Origin: Glandiceps talaboti
Taxonomy: Eukaryota > Hemichordata > Enteropneusta > Spengelidae
DNA: 64,000 nt
Direction: 5' to 3'
Assembly: GCF_964340395.1 (NCBI RefSeq)
Contig: NC_135550.1
Span: forward strand, 6,614,101 to 6,678,100
Both the position numbers and the translations under genes were made by a program. This document shows positions 36,829 to 50,554 of the stretch, one piece after another. Within the stretch, counting starts at the first letter, position 1; each line of letters opens with the position of its first letter. Below the pieces are notes generated by a model. It was not told the origin of the DNA and did not search any database. It saw only the letters and a program-made list of their open reading frames with translations.

Positions 36829-38995
36829 AGATCGCACTGATGCAGACATAGTCAGAAAATCACATTGAAACAGACATAGTCAGCATATCGCACTGATACA
36901 GACATAGTCAGCAGATCGCACTGATACAGACATAGTCAGAAATCACATTGATACAGTCAGCAGATCGCACTGATATAGACATAGTCAGCAGATCGCATTG
37001 ATACAGACATAGTCAGCAGATCGCATTGATACAGACATAGTCAGAAAATCACATTGATACAGTCAGCAGATCGCACTGATACAGACATAGTCAGCAGATC
37101 GCACTGATACAGACATAGTCAGCAGATCGCATTGATACAGACATAGTCAGCAGATCGCATTGATACAGACATAGCCAGCAGATCGCATTGATACAGTCAG
37201 CAGATCGCAGTGACACATACATTATCAGCAGATCACATTGATACAGACATAGTCAGCAGGGCGCACTGATACAGACATAGTCAGCAGATCGCACTGATAC
37301 AGACATAGCAGATCGCATTGATACAGACATAGTCAGCAGAGCGCATTGATACAGTCAGCAGATCGCATTGATACAGACATAGTCAGCAGGGCGCATTGAT
37401 ACAGACATAGTCAGCAGATCGCATTGATACAGACATAGTCAGCAGATCGCACTGATGCAGACATGGTCAGAAGATCACACTGATACAGACATAGTCAGCA
37501 GAGCGCACTGATACAGACATAGTCAGCAGATCGCACTGATACAGACATAGTCAGAAATCACATTGATACAGTCAGCAGATCGCACTGATATAGACATAGT
37601 CAGCAGATCGCATTGATACAGACATAGTCAGCAGATCGCATTGATACAGACATAGTCAGAAAATCACATTGATACAGTCAGCAGATCGCACTGATACAGA
37701 CATAGTCAGCAGATCGCACTGATACAGACATAGTCAGCAGATCGCATTGATACAGACATAGTCAGCAGATCGCATTGATACAGACATAGCCAGCAGATCG
37801 CATTGATACAGTCAGCAGATCGCAGTGATACATACATTATCAGCAGATCACATTGATACAGACATAGTCAGCAGGGCGCACTGATACAGACATAGTCAGC
37901 AGATCGCACTGATACAGACATAGCAGATCGCATTGATACAGACATAGTCAGCAGAGCGCATTGATACAGTCAGCAGATCGCATTGATACAGACATAGTCA
38001 GCAGGGCGCATTGATACAGACATAGTCAGCAGATCGCATTGATACAGACATAGTCAGCAGATCGCACTGATGCAGACATAGTCAGAAGATCACACTGATA
38101 CAGACATAGTCAGCAGAGCGCACTGATACAGACATTGTCAGCAGATCGCACTGATACAGACATAGTCAGCAGATCGCACTGATAGACATAGTCAGCAGAG
38201 CGCACTGATACAGACATTGTCAGCAGATCGCACTGATACAGACATAGTCAGCAGAGCGCACTGATAGACATAGTCAGCAGAGCGCACTGATACAGACATT
38301 GTCAGCAGATCGCACTGATACAGACATAGTCAGCAGATCGCACTGATACAGACATAGTCAGAAGATCACACTGATACAGACATAGTCAGCAGAGCGCACT
38401 GATACAGACATAGTCAGCAGATCGCACTGATAGACATAGTCAGCCGATCGCATTGATAGTCAGCAGATCGCATTGATACAGACATAGTCAGCAGATCGCA
38501 CTGATGCAGACATAGTCAGCAGATCGCACTGATGCAGACATAGTCAGAAGATCACACTGATACAGACATAGTCAGCAGAGCGCACTGATACAGACATAGC
38601 CAGCAGATCGCACTGATACAGACATAGTCAGCAGATCGCACTGATGCAGACATAGTCAGAAGATCACACTGATACAGACATAGTCAGCAGATCGCACTGA
38701 TAGACATAGTCAGCAGATCGCATTGATACAGTCAGCAGATCGCACTGATACAGACATAGTCAGCAGATCGCACTGATAGACATGTACATAGTCAGCAGAT
38801 CGCATTGATACAGACATAGTCAGCAGAGCGCATTGATACAGACATAGTCAGCAGATCGCACTGATGCAGACATAGTCAGAAGATCACATTGATACAGACA
38901 TTGTCAGAAATTCATATTGAGTCAGACATTGTCAGAATATCACATATTATAGACATAGTAGATCATATTGATACAAATATAGTCAGTCACACAAT
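36829..38995. repeat. 28-bp satellite with 615-bp higher-order period
   Basis: About 75-80 units of ACAGACATAGTCAGCAGATC plus GCACTGAT, many shortened to a 16-base form (TGATACAGTCAGCAGA type). Rare variants repeat exactly 615 bases apart: AGTCAGAAATCACATTG at 36934 and 37549, and ATTATCAGCA at 37221 and 37836. So a block of about 22 units was duplicated in tandem. The last units (38890-38995) are decayed. Confidence 0.95.
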
Positions 38996-39970
38996 GATAC
39001 AAAGTGAACTGGCCGTTGAAATCGATAAAAAAACCATACAGATAATATTTAGCTGATAACATAAAAACTACAGACGAGACACCGTCACTAGCAATATCCA
39101 CGCATATAGCGTTAGCAGCTGCAATATATTAAACTCAATGTTTTGTCGATATGGCACACACACATCAAAGCTCTCGTTTGCTTTTCCGGGCAAATATGCA
39201 ACAGCTGAAGTGCAGTTCCATTTTACTTTTCAATTACCGGATATCCCTCTCAAGACAGAATTTCATTATCATGAAAAACATGCTATTGTATATATACTTT
39301 ATGCAGTTCATTGCAAAAGTACAGCGTTCGTAAGCTGACGGAATTCGATACCTGCGCACTTTTGTATGTGTATGGTGATATTTGCTTGCGTAATTCAGCA
39401 AAAATGAATAGGTACATACATGTATGACTCCCCGCTAGGCATACTATATGTAATTCACGATAAAGCTTTTGAAGGTCGATAAAAATGGCAGATTTGTCGA
39501 ATAATTTGCCTAAATCCGGTTTTTTTAGTAATTAAAATATCAATTTTCAGAAAGTCTTTAAGCATGAAGGTTTGAAATGGACTGGAAACTGGTCACCTGC
39601 GGTCGACATTGCGATGTAAATCGTCGGTAAAACATCGCGTTTGCATCCTCATGTTCAACCTGCATTAGAAAAAAGTCAAGATGAAAATCCACTCATTTGC
39701 ATGGTAATGTATCGCTTCAAGGTGAATCGTGGATAGATGGAGATGCTGATCTTGGGAGAATGGCATATTGATGAGTGAACCGAGGCCTTCTGGGTCATTC
39801 ATCTCATAGTTAGTTTAATATCTTCAAGTGTAATGAGAGAGGGTGTGGATGGAGGCACGCATAGGGAACGGTCGTATCTTCACCGGTCTATCTCAACTCT
39901 ATATACCTGTGACATACATAGTTCGCTGTATGCTTGCTTTTTGTGATGTGTCCATTATCTCACTATTCAT
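38996..39970. other. Intergenic, nothing recognised
   Basis: Unique sequence. Confidence 0.45.
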
Positions 39971-39976
39971 ATAGGT

Positions 39977-40206
39977 ACAAGTTAACCGATATGCAATGCT
40001 TTCAACTATGTAAAACGCATTACACAGTGAATTGCATGAATCCTCAAAAACATACTGAAAATGAGCTCAACTGTAATGATTGCGTTTTAATTAACTATGG
40101 CATTTTGTGTGGCTTTACAGTTGGCGACACTAAGTCCGAGGATACAGAATGCTATGTATGCGATATGCCAAGCTCGGTTGAATGTAATCAACAGAAGAGA
40201 GTATAG
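39977..40206 (+). CDS. Candidate cysteine-rich terminal exon, unrecognised
   Basis: Follows a possible acceptor CTATTCATATAG. The frame reads YKLTDMQCFQLCKTHYTVNC and then further cysteines in CNDC, LCGF, CYVCDMP and VEC, ending at TAG. About ten cysteines in 75 codons is unusual for chance sequence, and the spacing suggests a small disulfide-rich extracellular domain. I do not recognise the family, and no upstream exon was found. Confidence 0.3.
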
Positions 40207-41540
40207 ATGAAATCTAATTTCACTTTTGTACATCCCCTATCAAGAGTCGGGGGGGGGGGGCTTGATTGTTTTATTTACTGTATGTCACGTGACAGGGTGA
40301 AAGCGAATACTCGGTGTAAAAGCAGACACAAAGGACAGGCACAGGGGTTGTTAAATAGGTAAATAAAACCTCAGACAGCCAACTGAGATGAAACGAAGCG
40401 AGTCTCCCTCCGTTATCAGATCGCAATCACATTGCTTCTCCACTGCCTCTCTCAGCTTGCCGGTTGTACTAGTAAGCTTCTTGTGTGTATCTCATACGTA
40501 ATTTGTTCAGTCGTGACCATCAACCTCCAATATTCTGATGACAATCAGCGTCCAGACAGGTATTCTGGGGAAGCGATTTTCACCCTTGACCGCATAGTTT
40601 TTGATTATGGTGATTGACAAACAAAATATACTTGTCTCCATTGTGACTGCCATGTATATGTCAACAAACGTTTGTGACATTTGATAAATCATAAAATTAC
40701 ATTAATTACATTGCACTAGCATTCCCCCTTACATTGGTAAGATGTGGCAGTCTGGTGCATGGTGAAGGGAAAGATGCAGTACTGTAGCGGTTTCGTGACG
40801 TCGCTCTCGGTCCTCCGCTAGAACCGCTACAGATCTATTATGTGTAGGCTCATATCAAAAATGTGTTCGGGTCCTGAACACATATTCAAACTGTTTTTTG
40901 TAGACAATATCCATAATCTCTTTGAAAGTCGGGCATATCTTATGCCATAGTCTATAAATGTGTCGCTTTCGATCAGATTAATGCTTCCTCAATGTTATTT
41001 TCAAGTGGAAATCGTACTATATTCTCGACGTTTCAGCTAAATTTTCAAATTCGGCGGACATGTTGACTAATACCGCGCATGCTCTATATACTAGTACAAC
41101 GTTGTAATGGCTGCCGAGAAGGAAGGTTCGGAGTATTTATTGCCGTTTTGAACAGAAAATGAACAGATTCTGGTACTTACGTAGTGAATTTAAATCGTCC
41201 ATTCTTGATATGATACATTTAATTTGTGAATTTAAATTTGCTATGACAACGATGTTGATGCAGAGACATATTTTTGAATAGATGTTTCCCCAATTCATAG
41301 TGGCGATCAACAGTCTGACGTGTGTCATCTCTGAATTGATATCGTTCGGGTGATCAGTTTCAAATTGAGGGCGTGTGGGTCATTGATCTCCATGAAGCGG
41401 TATAGTTGATACATGCATAACATATCCCCTGATAATTACCAGTCAAAATAACTGAGAAATTCATTATACTCGTTTTCATTATCTTCCTTGCCCTCTCCCG
41501 CCCCGCCCACCTTTAAACTTCTCTTACGGCCGTGATAATG
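40207..41540. other. Intergenic, nothing recognised
   Basis: G-run at 40249-40260; otherwise unremarkable. Confidence 0.45.
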
Positions 41541-41599
41541 AATTGACGGTCAGTATCCCATGCACCCTTCTTCCGACAGGAAAATGGACACTAAATCAT

Positions 41600-41761
41600 A
41601 TCTATATGCTTATCTGTTTTATCACCGAAACACTTATTGCAGAAAATCCAAGAAATGAAGTTTTCTTAACGAATGCAATAAAGATTCTATTCTATTCTAT
41701 TCTATTCTATTCTATTCTATTCTATTCTATTCTATTCTATTCTATTCTATTCTATTCTATA
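41600..41761 (+). mobile_element. Retroelement 3' end with (TTCTA)n tail
   Basis: GCAATAAAGATTCTA is followed by about 75 bases of TTCTA units. The AATAAA plus pentamer tail resembles other non-LTR element ends in this window. The body upstream is not identifiable. Confidence 0.4.
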
Positions 41762-43150
41762 TCATAATACAGTATGATTTGACTCTGCGACTGCCCGCTG
41801 TCGTGTAACAAACATTACTAACTGTACATTTGTAATTTTAATCGTGTGTACATAAGGCCAGAAAAAAGGAAAAACGGGCAACCCAGCCCATCACATTGGG
41901 TATAGGTAGGTCGATTTTTTTTTTACAATGTTGGACAAGGATGTAAAAAAAAGTCGTATATAATAATGGCAAAACATTTCGGATTGAGTTTACATAGAAC
42001 TTATTCAGTCATTTTGATTTTGTCTCTTGCAATTTGTCTGTATGGCAATCGATTTCCATCAGTTCTACAATTAGGAAATGAATAGAATTTACGGTTAAAC
42101 AAATTTTGTAGCTTCTCTGACCCTCTCCCGCTCTCAAAAAATGTTATGACCCGCCAAATGAAACTCCAGAATGATTTTAGCCACCCCTTCTATCACCTAC
42201 ACTACAGTGGAGATATAAAATGATATCATACAATGATACATTAAAATAACAGTGATAACCAACTACAAAACAGTTGCAACGAGATTACTTTACAAAGGAT
42301 GTGGATTTCACATGCATAAGGAGATGTCTTATAATGAGCTCTAATCTATACAGGGAGGTACGTACTTAGCCAGTTACCTTCCATCTTGTTTTGAGAGAAA
42401 GACAATTATCTCTGTGGTTGCTACTGATTGGAAGGAGACACCTGCAAAGATGAAAACGTTTTTGAAAATAAGGAAAATATAGGAGGCCATTTAGAGGCAT
42501 ACATTTATCAAACCACAGACATAATTTAAAGTCTTGAATATGGTAATAAAATACCAGAATTGAGACAATTACACTATGCAGTACATATTATCTGGCTATG
42601 AAATGTATTTTGTTGTGGCAAAGCTGTAAGATATTTTAGCGGATGTTCACTTGGTAAATGTCTTCTGAAGTTTAATTTGGTTCCAAAAAATCACGAAGAA
42701 AGGGCAACAACATTTCAAGACTTTCAGACTATCAGAATGTTGATGGCCCAAAGACTGCTCAGCCCCTTCGCGTGGTCGTAAATATGTGCCCATTCCATTT
42801 AGAATAGTGTACCTCGGATATGCAACAGCTTATTTTAATCTCAATTCACTCTTGTATGCATCAGAGCCAAGTAAACCACTGTTACAGTATAAGATATTAT
42901 ATAGTTTGGAATTGACTCAAATGCATTTGGTCACATGTGTCATTCAGAAAATATAAAAATCCCCTTAACTTTGAAACAAAGTGTACATTTTACTGACATG
43001 CAAAGCCCATATGAGGATATATTGCCCATCACAAAAAAATATAAAAAAAGTTGAAATGCCAAAAATATGGATAGCTCGGGCCCGTTGAACACCTTTTCTT
43101 ATTTTTTCTGGCCTAATACATAATATATTTTGAGTCATATTGAGTACCTT
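41762..43150. other. Intergenic; possible third C-tract repeat copy
   Basis: Text at about 42110-42200 (CTCTCAAAAAATGTTATGAC and AATGATTTTAGCCACCCC) vaguely resembles the dispersed C-tract repeat. Not certain. Confidence 0.3.
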
Positions 43151-43179
43151 GCTGTGAATTTCTATATATAAATATGTGA

Positions 43180-43259
43180 GGGGACAGGCTCAGATTAGCT
43201 GTAAGCTATTTCCTGACTCCCCATTTACCCACTGTTATATTTATTTGGGGTAAATAAAC

Positions 43260-43313
<54 letters not shown>
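43180..43313 (+). mobile_element. Retroelement 3' end with (TTA)n tail
   Basis: GACTCCCCATTTACCC, GGGGTAAATAAACTTATT and then about 50 bases of ATT. A typical 3' terminus of an L2/CR1-like LINE or a SINE using its machinery. Confidence 0.5.
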
Positions 43314-43314
<1 letters not shown>

Positions 43315-46300
43315 GATATTACTTTCCTCCTGATACTTGAAACAAGCAAGACAGCTTATCTTATACATACACTGGTCATTTTCAAAGCAATACAACATAA
43401 TGTGTACTTGCTGGAACCAAACAATTTCGATATTGCTCGCTTATTATTTCGGAAGAAATAATATCAACTCGAAAACGCCGTATGACACTTGAATGTATAG
43501 TGTTCTAGTTGAACTTGTGTCTGAAATACTTTGTACGATTTAATTCAAGCTCCACTATCTTTATTCTCCTAGGATAATCTTTAAGGCTTTTATTATGATA
43601 AACTTTGAGCTGGAAAAGACTTCAATATGGACCACAATCTTTTGCACTGATAAAACCATTCTCTGTTATAGGGCTTACATCAGTAAACTCCGGGGATGGA
43701 AACAAACGGGAAACAGATGCATGCAAGGTCTCATAAAACATGGCTTTAGGTTTAATTTCAGAAATCACATTATCAATCTCGTTGCATATCTTTTCATTGT
43801 TAATATTTTATGAATTGGTTAATCTTTGTGGGTTCAGCAGTCGAGATTCTAGAGAGTTCCCTTTAGTCCTTTATGGTATGAAATATGAGTGGTGGTGGTG
43901 GTGGTGGTGGGGGGGGGGGGTTCTTTCTAAATTTGCATTCAGATTCGAGACACTCGTTTGAAGCGATTACACGATTTGAGTAACGTTTCTTTTGGATCAA
44001 TGACCACGTGTAGCCTCTAATATGATACCCTTTCTTTGACTGATTTGAATGGGGAGGATTCTTCGTAATCAGATTAATCATTATTTTGCAAACCACATGC
44101 AAGCAAAGTGAATTCTAGCTGCGTTTCTTTTGTTGTTAGCTGATCGTGACAAAAGTCATGCATAGGATGAGTCAACTCAATAAAAAAATCATCCAACATG
44201 CACAATTAAGTTACAAGAATTGTCCTATAAAAGACATGTATAGTAGTACAGTGATTACTATGAACTGAATTTCTCAGGGGTTCACGTAAAGCATATGAGT
44301 CTATCACAGTCCTAGAGGGACTGTGTTTGCCGATCTATCGTATTATGTCTCGATACTGAATCTCCATTTACATCCGAACTGCAAGCAGTGGTTTCCAATA
44401 ACAGGGTCATTGATATCCCTCACGATCTTCCATGGATAATGGATAGTTTATGAACGCTGAAATGCCTTGCGTAAAAACACTAAACCACAACATACATGGA
44501 ATAATGTAGCACGAAACTGAGTTGATACGATGAGTCTGTAGTTGTTGATTTCAAATCTGATTCCATATCATCTCTCACGTGTTGGAATGTTAGGTCTACT
44601 AAAAATACCATATCACTTTAACTATATAACTAGCATGTACTTTTATTTTAAAAAGCTGTCTGGTGAAATCACAACGTGTGTTAACTCGAAGGACATGGAC
44701 CAACCCCCCGGGGACCAACCCGTTAATTTATAAAACCAAACCACGATAATATAATGATACTCGAATATTGTCATGATCGAGAAGATTTATAGAAGAAAAA
44801 CTGATACAGCATGATTTTCGTTTGGCCGATCATATCACCATATAAATGATTGAGGATACATAGCGGTGAAAGGTCGAACGCCATCTTATCCGAAGTACTC
44901 AAGATTTATTGGGTATTCTATCGCCATTATTGCGCAGTTGAGCATGCATTCTAGGGTTTAGGAATTTCTGCACGTTAGTCTGATCTGATGTAGACGAATG
45001 TAGCAAAGAAGAGTTTAATCAACAGTCGTCCGTTATCATTTGTAGAATGTTCAATTCCTTCCTTGTCTGGCTTGCTCTTCGTGTTCATCTTTCGAATACA
45101 TCCATCTTACTAGTCAATGTGTGGGCTTCCTTGAATTCAGAATATTGCTATTCCTATGGTAATTAAAGTAAGCCTTTCCAATGACATGATCACAATGTCA
45201 TTTCTCTGAGGTATTTATCATTATATCCCCGTATAATGTGTCACATAACTTATCAAGGAAACCTTCATAATGTCCCCATTGAAATCCTTCATTATGCATG
45301 CTGATTGACTCGTGAGTTGGGGGTTCATCAGGGGGATTGGTAAGATTGATGATATGGCCAAATAATCTGTGCAACGACTTCTAGTTTTCACATTGGAAAA
45401 ATTGATTGGAATAAAAGGAGAAAGGTGTCTAAAATGATGGTGACGTAAGAGCTGACATACACACCTAGTGCGTAGAACAAACATAGGGTCGAGAATTGCA
45501 TTTGAACAGTGACCAAGACGTACCCGAGAGACGAGATACATCAATCGCAGAGAGATCGATCACGCGAAAATGAAGGATAACAAGGAAATATACACGATTG
45601 GACAATCCCATCTTAATAGATATGATGATAAAATTCTGCATTTTGATGTCACAGAATAATGACTTGACACTTGTCAGGTTTCATTGCAACACAACTCTAT
45701 TACTTGTAACGTTTGCCTTCCTTGAGTAGCCAATTATTCTGTAACTTAATTTGTCATCGATTACCAGGATGTTCTGTACGTTCAAATCAGGTTGAATCGA
45801 CGTGACAAATGGGTCATGATGATGTAATATAACGTGGAAATGGGGGAATCTGTTAGATTTTGGATAACATAACCAATTTGAAATTACTTGCTGAAAGATG
45901 TGAACATTTTGTCAATTCACCCCCCCCCCCACTCCCCCGTTCAACTGTACGATAATTTATAACAGTAAGGTAGTAACATGAGTAAGGTAGCTTGAAAGAT
46001 CAAGGCATTCCTTGCGCTTATATATATCCGCTCACTCACTGTAGCGAGTGTCATTACACAAGTGGACAAACGGCTGAACCTTTCAGACTATAAGTAAGGT
46101 TGCTCACTCCTAAAATGTCAAATTAGGCCACATCCATCCACGCCAAGTGGTATCCCCAGTGATACTAGTATACGACGTACAAATGCAATCAGTAACAACA
46201 TATCAACTACATTAGGAAACACGGTTAAATCTTCCATAATCATTACTAAGTCTCCGTAAACTATTATGGTGGTGATGTTTAGACCAACAAACAATTCGAC

Positions 46301-46595
46301 GACCACAAAAAATAGAAATCAAAACTCAACATTCTGAACTTGTGTGACTTGCTTGATAAAAAAAAGTCCACGTGTGACTTTTGTAAGAACTGCCAAGCAC
46401 ACTGTTATAACCTTAATACGCAAATAATTATATACAGTCTAACTTCCGCGTACATTCTTTCATGTCTCCCCAACCATAGTGATGAAAATAGATGTTCATG
46501 TATTCCAAAAGTAATCACACAAAAAATGTTTCAGATATTTAACAATTTTTGAAATGTAGTTTTATTAGTTTATATATATTTACTTATATTTATAC

Positions 46596-46650
<55 letters not shown>

Positions 46651-47035
46651 GACTGTCTGTCTGTCTCTGTCTCTCCCCCCCCCCAAGTACGACAGCAGAT
46701 ATACCACGTGTGTATCACATCCAATTACTATCAACCCCCCCCCCCCATTCACTATATATTAGCCGCTTGAATCTCATTATTTAGTAATTACGATAATGCA
46801 AGGGATAAGAATCACGTTCGTTTAGTGGGATTTTGAATGCACGTGTACTAGGTGACATATTTGACGAGATGTTGTCACCGAAGACAACCAGTTTTGACTC
46901 GTTCTTTATCTTTATATGGTGAACGCGTTTTGATACAATCACATTTCGATTTTATGACCTGTACTCATGATATTTATGCTGTAGTTGCACGATAATTTAT
47001 GTGTCATCACATACTTACTAGACTAGTAGCATACA
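43314..47035. other. Intergenic with one CTGT array, no gene recognised
   Basis: Contains a GGT/G run at 43892-43920, C-runs at 45920, 46676 and 46736, and the CTGT array listed separately. Minus-strand open frames at 45221-45544 and 46118-46306 lack any family signature. Confidence 0.45.
46597..46672. repeat. (CTGT)n microsatellite
   Basis: About 75 bases of CTGT with one CGA interruption, followed by a C-run. Confidence 0.95.
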
Positions 47036-47532
47036 CCAATAAAACAAAACGATTCAACCTGTGTTTAACCGAAAAACTAACCATCATTAAAGCAGACAAA
47101 AACTCCACACTAAACAAAAGAACTGAGTTGATATCCAAATGCCGACACGAGAATAAGTTTTATTTGTCCAACTTCAACAGAGCATCTATCACCTAAACTA
47201 AACCCGTTAACTAACGGAACATCAAAGCCCAACATATAACAACCCGCCAACACTTACTTGTCCGCACCCAATAACTCACACAATAACAACCAACACCTCC
47301 ACACACACATACAACACCAACCCACCAACACAGACAATAGTGATGATATTTCTATTGTCTGCACTCTATATAAACAGCACACCCAGAGAGTAGAAACCAG
47401 CAGTTGTCTGATGATCGCGCAATGCGTGAAACTCCGAGTTACAACCAAGAAAGAGTTCCAGTACTACCAAAACTATTACGCTCTGCCACTGCGGTATAGA
47501 GCACTGTCTTATAGCAGATTGATACTCACCGA
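47036..47532 (+). mobile_element. 3' end of a Penelope-like retroelement
   Basis: The frame ending at 47196 reads FNLCLTEKLTIIKADKNSTL, then NKRTELISKCRHENKFYLSN. This resembles the C-terminal stretch after the GIY-YIG-type endonuclease of Penelope-like elements and their relatives. About 200 bases of C/A-rich 3' sequence follow, then a hammerhead ribozyme at 47403-47445, then a TA array. Reverse transcriptase and endonuclease cores are absent, so the copy is 5'-truncated. Confidence 0.65.
47403..47445 (+). ncRNA. Type I-like hammerhead ribozyme, Penelope-like element
   Basis: Elements in order: stem I 5' strand GTTGT (47403-47407); core CTGATGA (47408-47414); stem II CGC / loop GCAAT / GCG; core GAAA (47428-47431); a two-pair stem III AC/GU closing a UCCGA loop; cleavage triplet GTT (47438-47440); stem I 3' strand ACAAC (47441-47445), perfectly complementary to GTTGT. 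All invariant core bases are present. Self-cleavage would occur after 47440. Very short stem III hammerheads are known from Penelope-like elements, and here the motif sits 207 bases past a Penelope-like stop codon. Confidence 0.8.
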
Positions 47533-47638
<106 letters not shown>

Positions 47639-47639
47639 C

Positions 47640-48910
47640 TTCACTGCGTACAACGTCATAACAATATCTAATGCTACTCACTAGAGAGAAGGATCGAGAT
47701 AACACAGGAGTAATCAACTGAATATGTATTGAAAAACAAAGATAAGTGCGTGGATATATAAATCAATAGATGAAACGATAGTAAGAGTAAATCCTGCAGA
47801 TGAAAACGTGCGTTCGATAAAGCTGGAAAAATACATGTAGTCTATATATAGAACTGTCATTTATAAAAAATAAAGGGTACGATGTGATGAAGTTTGAATT
47901 TTAACGTGATTTTAAAGCGACGGTGTGTATAATCTTGGTGTACCATATACACTCGGTGACCAATACCGCATTCTCGAAAACCAGAGCTGTTATTTCTTCC
48001 GCGACAATATGAAATAACAAGCTTGGACGGTGCCGTAAAAAGAGGGTGTACACGTGGTTTACGACGATGCCAATACCAAAGACGGTGCTTCTGTAATGAT
48101 ATATATAAACTTAGCAAAAATATTAAAAGCGCGTCAAACAAATTATAGAATCACGACATCGTGTAGAGACGACTTTCAATATTAGATAATACTAACGATT
48201 TTATACTGTTTCTGATTTATCCTTGTCTAATGTTAACACTTTGTGTAAGCCTGATTGACAACTCGGCCAAAAACTAAGACCAACTCGAAAGAAATTTTAG
48301 AAAACCTGCTATATTGACTACCGAGCTTAGTAAACGTCAGTTATTTCTACTCAGTTGCAATCACTGTATATTAGAAACAGTATGAAATATGAGTTTCATG
48401 TAAAACTTTTTCGGTGCAAATCTGGACGAAAACATGAGCTCAAAGTCAGTGCTTTTTACGGCATTTTGAATTTCCCCGCATATGAATATATTACCCATAA
48501 TTCCTGTATATACCGAACCCGTGTTTAATTACGGGCCATCGTATTTCCTAACCAATTTTGGGGCAAAGTCCAAGACTCCAAGAAATTATTATTTTTTGTA
48601 TTTGTTACGCCTCTGAACTTTTAAAAATGATTTTATTGTGAACGACTATTCCTATTGTTCATACACAATAAAGCCCGTTTCAAATTACCGTTCATCGGCT
48701 CTGTTGATATAAGCACGCACAAACCAATATGAAACTGCGCGCATATTCTAAGCTGAGATAGCTGGATATAGCAACTTCTTGTTTCATGTTGTCTATTATG
48801 AAATAAACCATTTAAATGTTCTGCAACCTTGACGCAGACATGTGGGCACCATATTGTTTTGACGTCTGCATTTCATGTCTGCGTGGTGGCACGCTAGGGC
48901 TTATCTTATC
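47640..48910. other. Intergenic, nothing recognised
   Basis: AT-rich; no coding signal. Confidence 0.45.
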
Positions 48911-48912
48911 GG

Positions 48913-48968
48913 TTAGTTGGTTGGTTGGTTGGTTGGTTGGTTGGTTGGTTGGTTGGTTGGTTGGTTGG
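48913..48968. repeat. (TTGG)n microsatellite
   Basis: About 14 TTGG units. Confidence 0.95.
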
Positions 48969-50260
48969 TGGAGTGGTTTCTTTACTTTCATATTGATATT
49001 GTGCTATTAAATCAGAGAAACTGAACATAAGATTTAACATAACATGTCAAACTTGTTGAAAAAGCCCGTCGAGGTACAAGACTAGTCGACGGTTCAATTA
49101 CTACTACACATAAGATTACAACTTATATCTGTCCCCAAGGAATTTATAATACGAAAACTGTAAATACCAAATACAATGTAATTGTATAATTACATATAGA
49201 TAACTGTGCACAAAAATGAGTGTTTCGCCAGGCAGTTAAGGTAACCGTTGTATTGTTGTTGATATTTTTCCACCAGTCCTGTATTGCACGCGTGTCTTTC
49301 ATGGTATTTCCAACTATACTGCACCACGAAGCTTTACCATCAACTTTTAATAGTAACTGCACCATTACTGATATAGGGAAATAACATATGCAACTCTTGA
49401 ACATTCTTTCCCCTTGTTAAAAGTTTGTCTTGCGCTGGGTTTCTTGCTAAGAGCCATCTGCCTGCCAGGTAAGTGCACAGCAGTGACACATACAAGAAAC
49501 GAGAAAATAAAGGTAACCGGTCACAAGATGGCGCTCATCTAGGAATGACGTAAACCTACTGATGTTCTGGACTGGACGTGCCCATGCTTGAGATCGGAAG
49601 GATTATAAATATTGTTAAAACATCAGTTCATTACTGTGCAAAACAAAACAAAAACACACAGACATAAAACAAAGGTGGATAACAATTTGAGACTAGATCT
49701 AAAGAACAAAATATGACGTAAATTAGACGGCATGTTTTAAATGCTGGTACTCTACGTTTGATTAATGTGCACGTTTCGATGGCAACAAGCAGTAACACTG
49801 TCCCAGCAAGAATATTATATTACCTATAAGTTGATTGTAGTTAATTAGCTTGATGGACATTCTTAATGACTTCGTGACAAAACACATATTGCAATCGACT
49901 CTTAATTATATATCTATATTTAAACAAGTTTTAAATTATGACTCGATCATAGATTTTTAACCTTCAGATATTAAATTCCTCACACCTTCATCTCTTCTCC
50001 TGCATTAACAGAATTCTTAAGATACCTGCCAAGTGTTTCGTGAATTTCGACTAGTTTGATGTTTTTTGGTCAGTGCTTCACATACCCTGTAAGTACTGTA
50101 CATCTATATGCATGTTTATGCATACATTTTTGACGCAATGCGGGGCATAGAGGGTCCAGGCACAATAGACATTTGGTGTCATCCTGCTCTAATAAGGCGA
50201 GATCGTCATGTTCAACAAATTAAACAATGCAAAACGGTCAGCTGTGTTTTTTGTTTTGAA
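48969..50260. other. Intergenic, nothing recognised
   Basis: Ends at the distal polyadenylation signal on the minus strand. Confidence 0.45.
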
Positions 50261-50270
50261 TAATAAACAC

Positions 50271-50276
50271 TTTATT
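50271..50276 (-). promoter_or_regulatory. Candidate polyadenylation signal, distal
   Basis: GTAATAAAGTGTTTATT on the minus strand: a canonical AATAAA with a GT-rich element right behind it, about 1 kb past the clusterin stop. It suggests a real transcript end, of clusterin or of an exon at 50438-50554. Confidence 0.45.
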
Positions 50277-50437
50277 ACGAACAACGAATAACATTTTGAT
50301 ATACATTGTATAAAAAATCTTAGTACTTTGTTCACATAAACAATTACACATAAAGCTCAAATTGGGTAATATCCATAGAACACATTAAGTAGAATCGCCA
50401 TGTGGTATGTCATCTGTGGTTCAAAGATTACAGGACT

Positions 50438-50554
50438 TTAGGAGAGGAGGCGAGGGCCGTCTATGAGTCCGATGTTCACGGCAAGTGCCTGTTTCAAAGG
50501 AGAGTAGATCAGCCATTCCCCACGATATTCATCGGGTGAACTAGAGACTGTAGC
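50438..50554 (-). CDS. Orphan open exon between clusterin stop and distal polyA signal
   Basis: An open frame ends TAA at 50438, after EYRGEWLIYSPLKQALAVNI and a few more residues. Upstream the frame passes through an ATACAG that could act as an acceptor with a poor pyrimidine tract. A splice from a weak GTCTCT donor inside the last clusterin exon would keep frame and replace the final residues. That is only a possibility. No protein family is recognised. The coding-like sequence and the nearby AATAAA are the reasons to list it. Confidence 0.25.
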   Translation of the reverse strand, partial: ATVSSSPDEYRGEWLIYSPLKQALAVNIGLIDGPRLLS

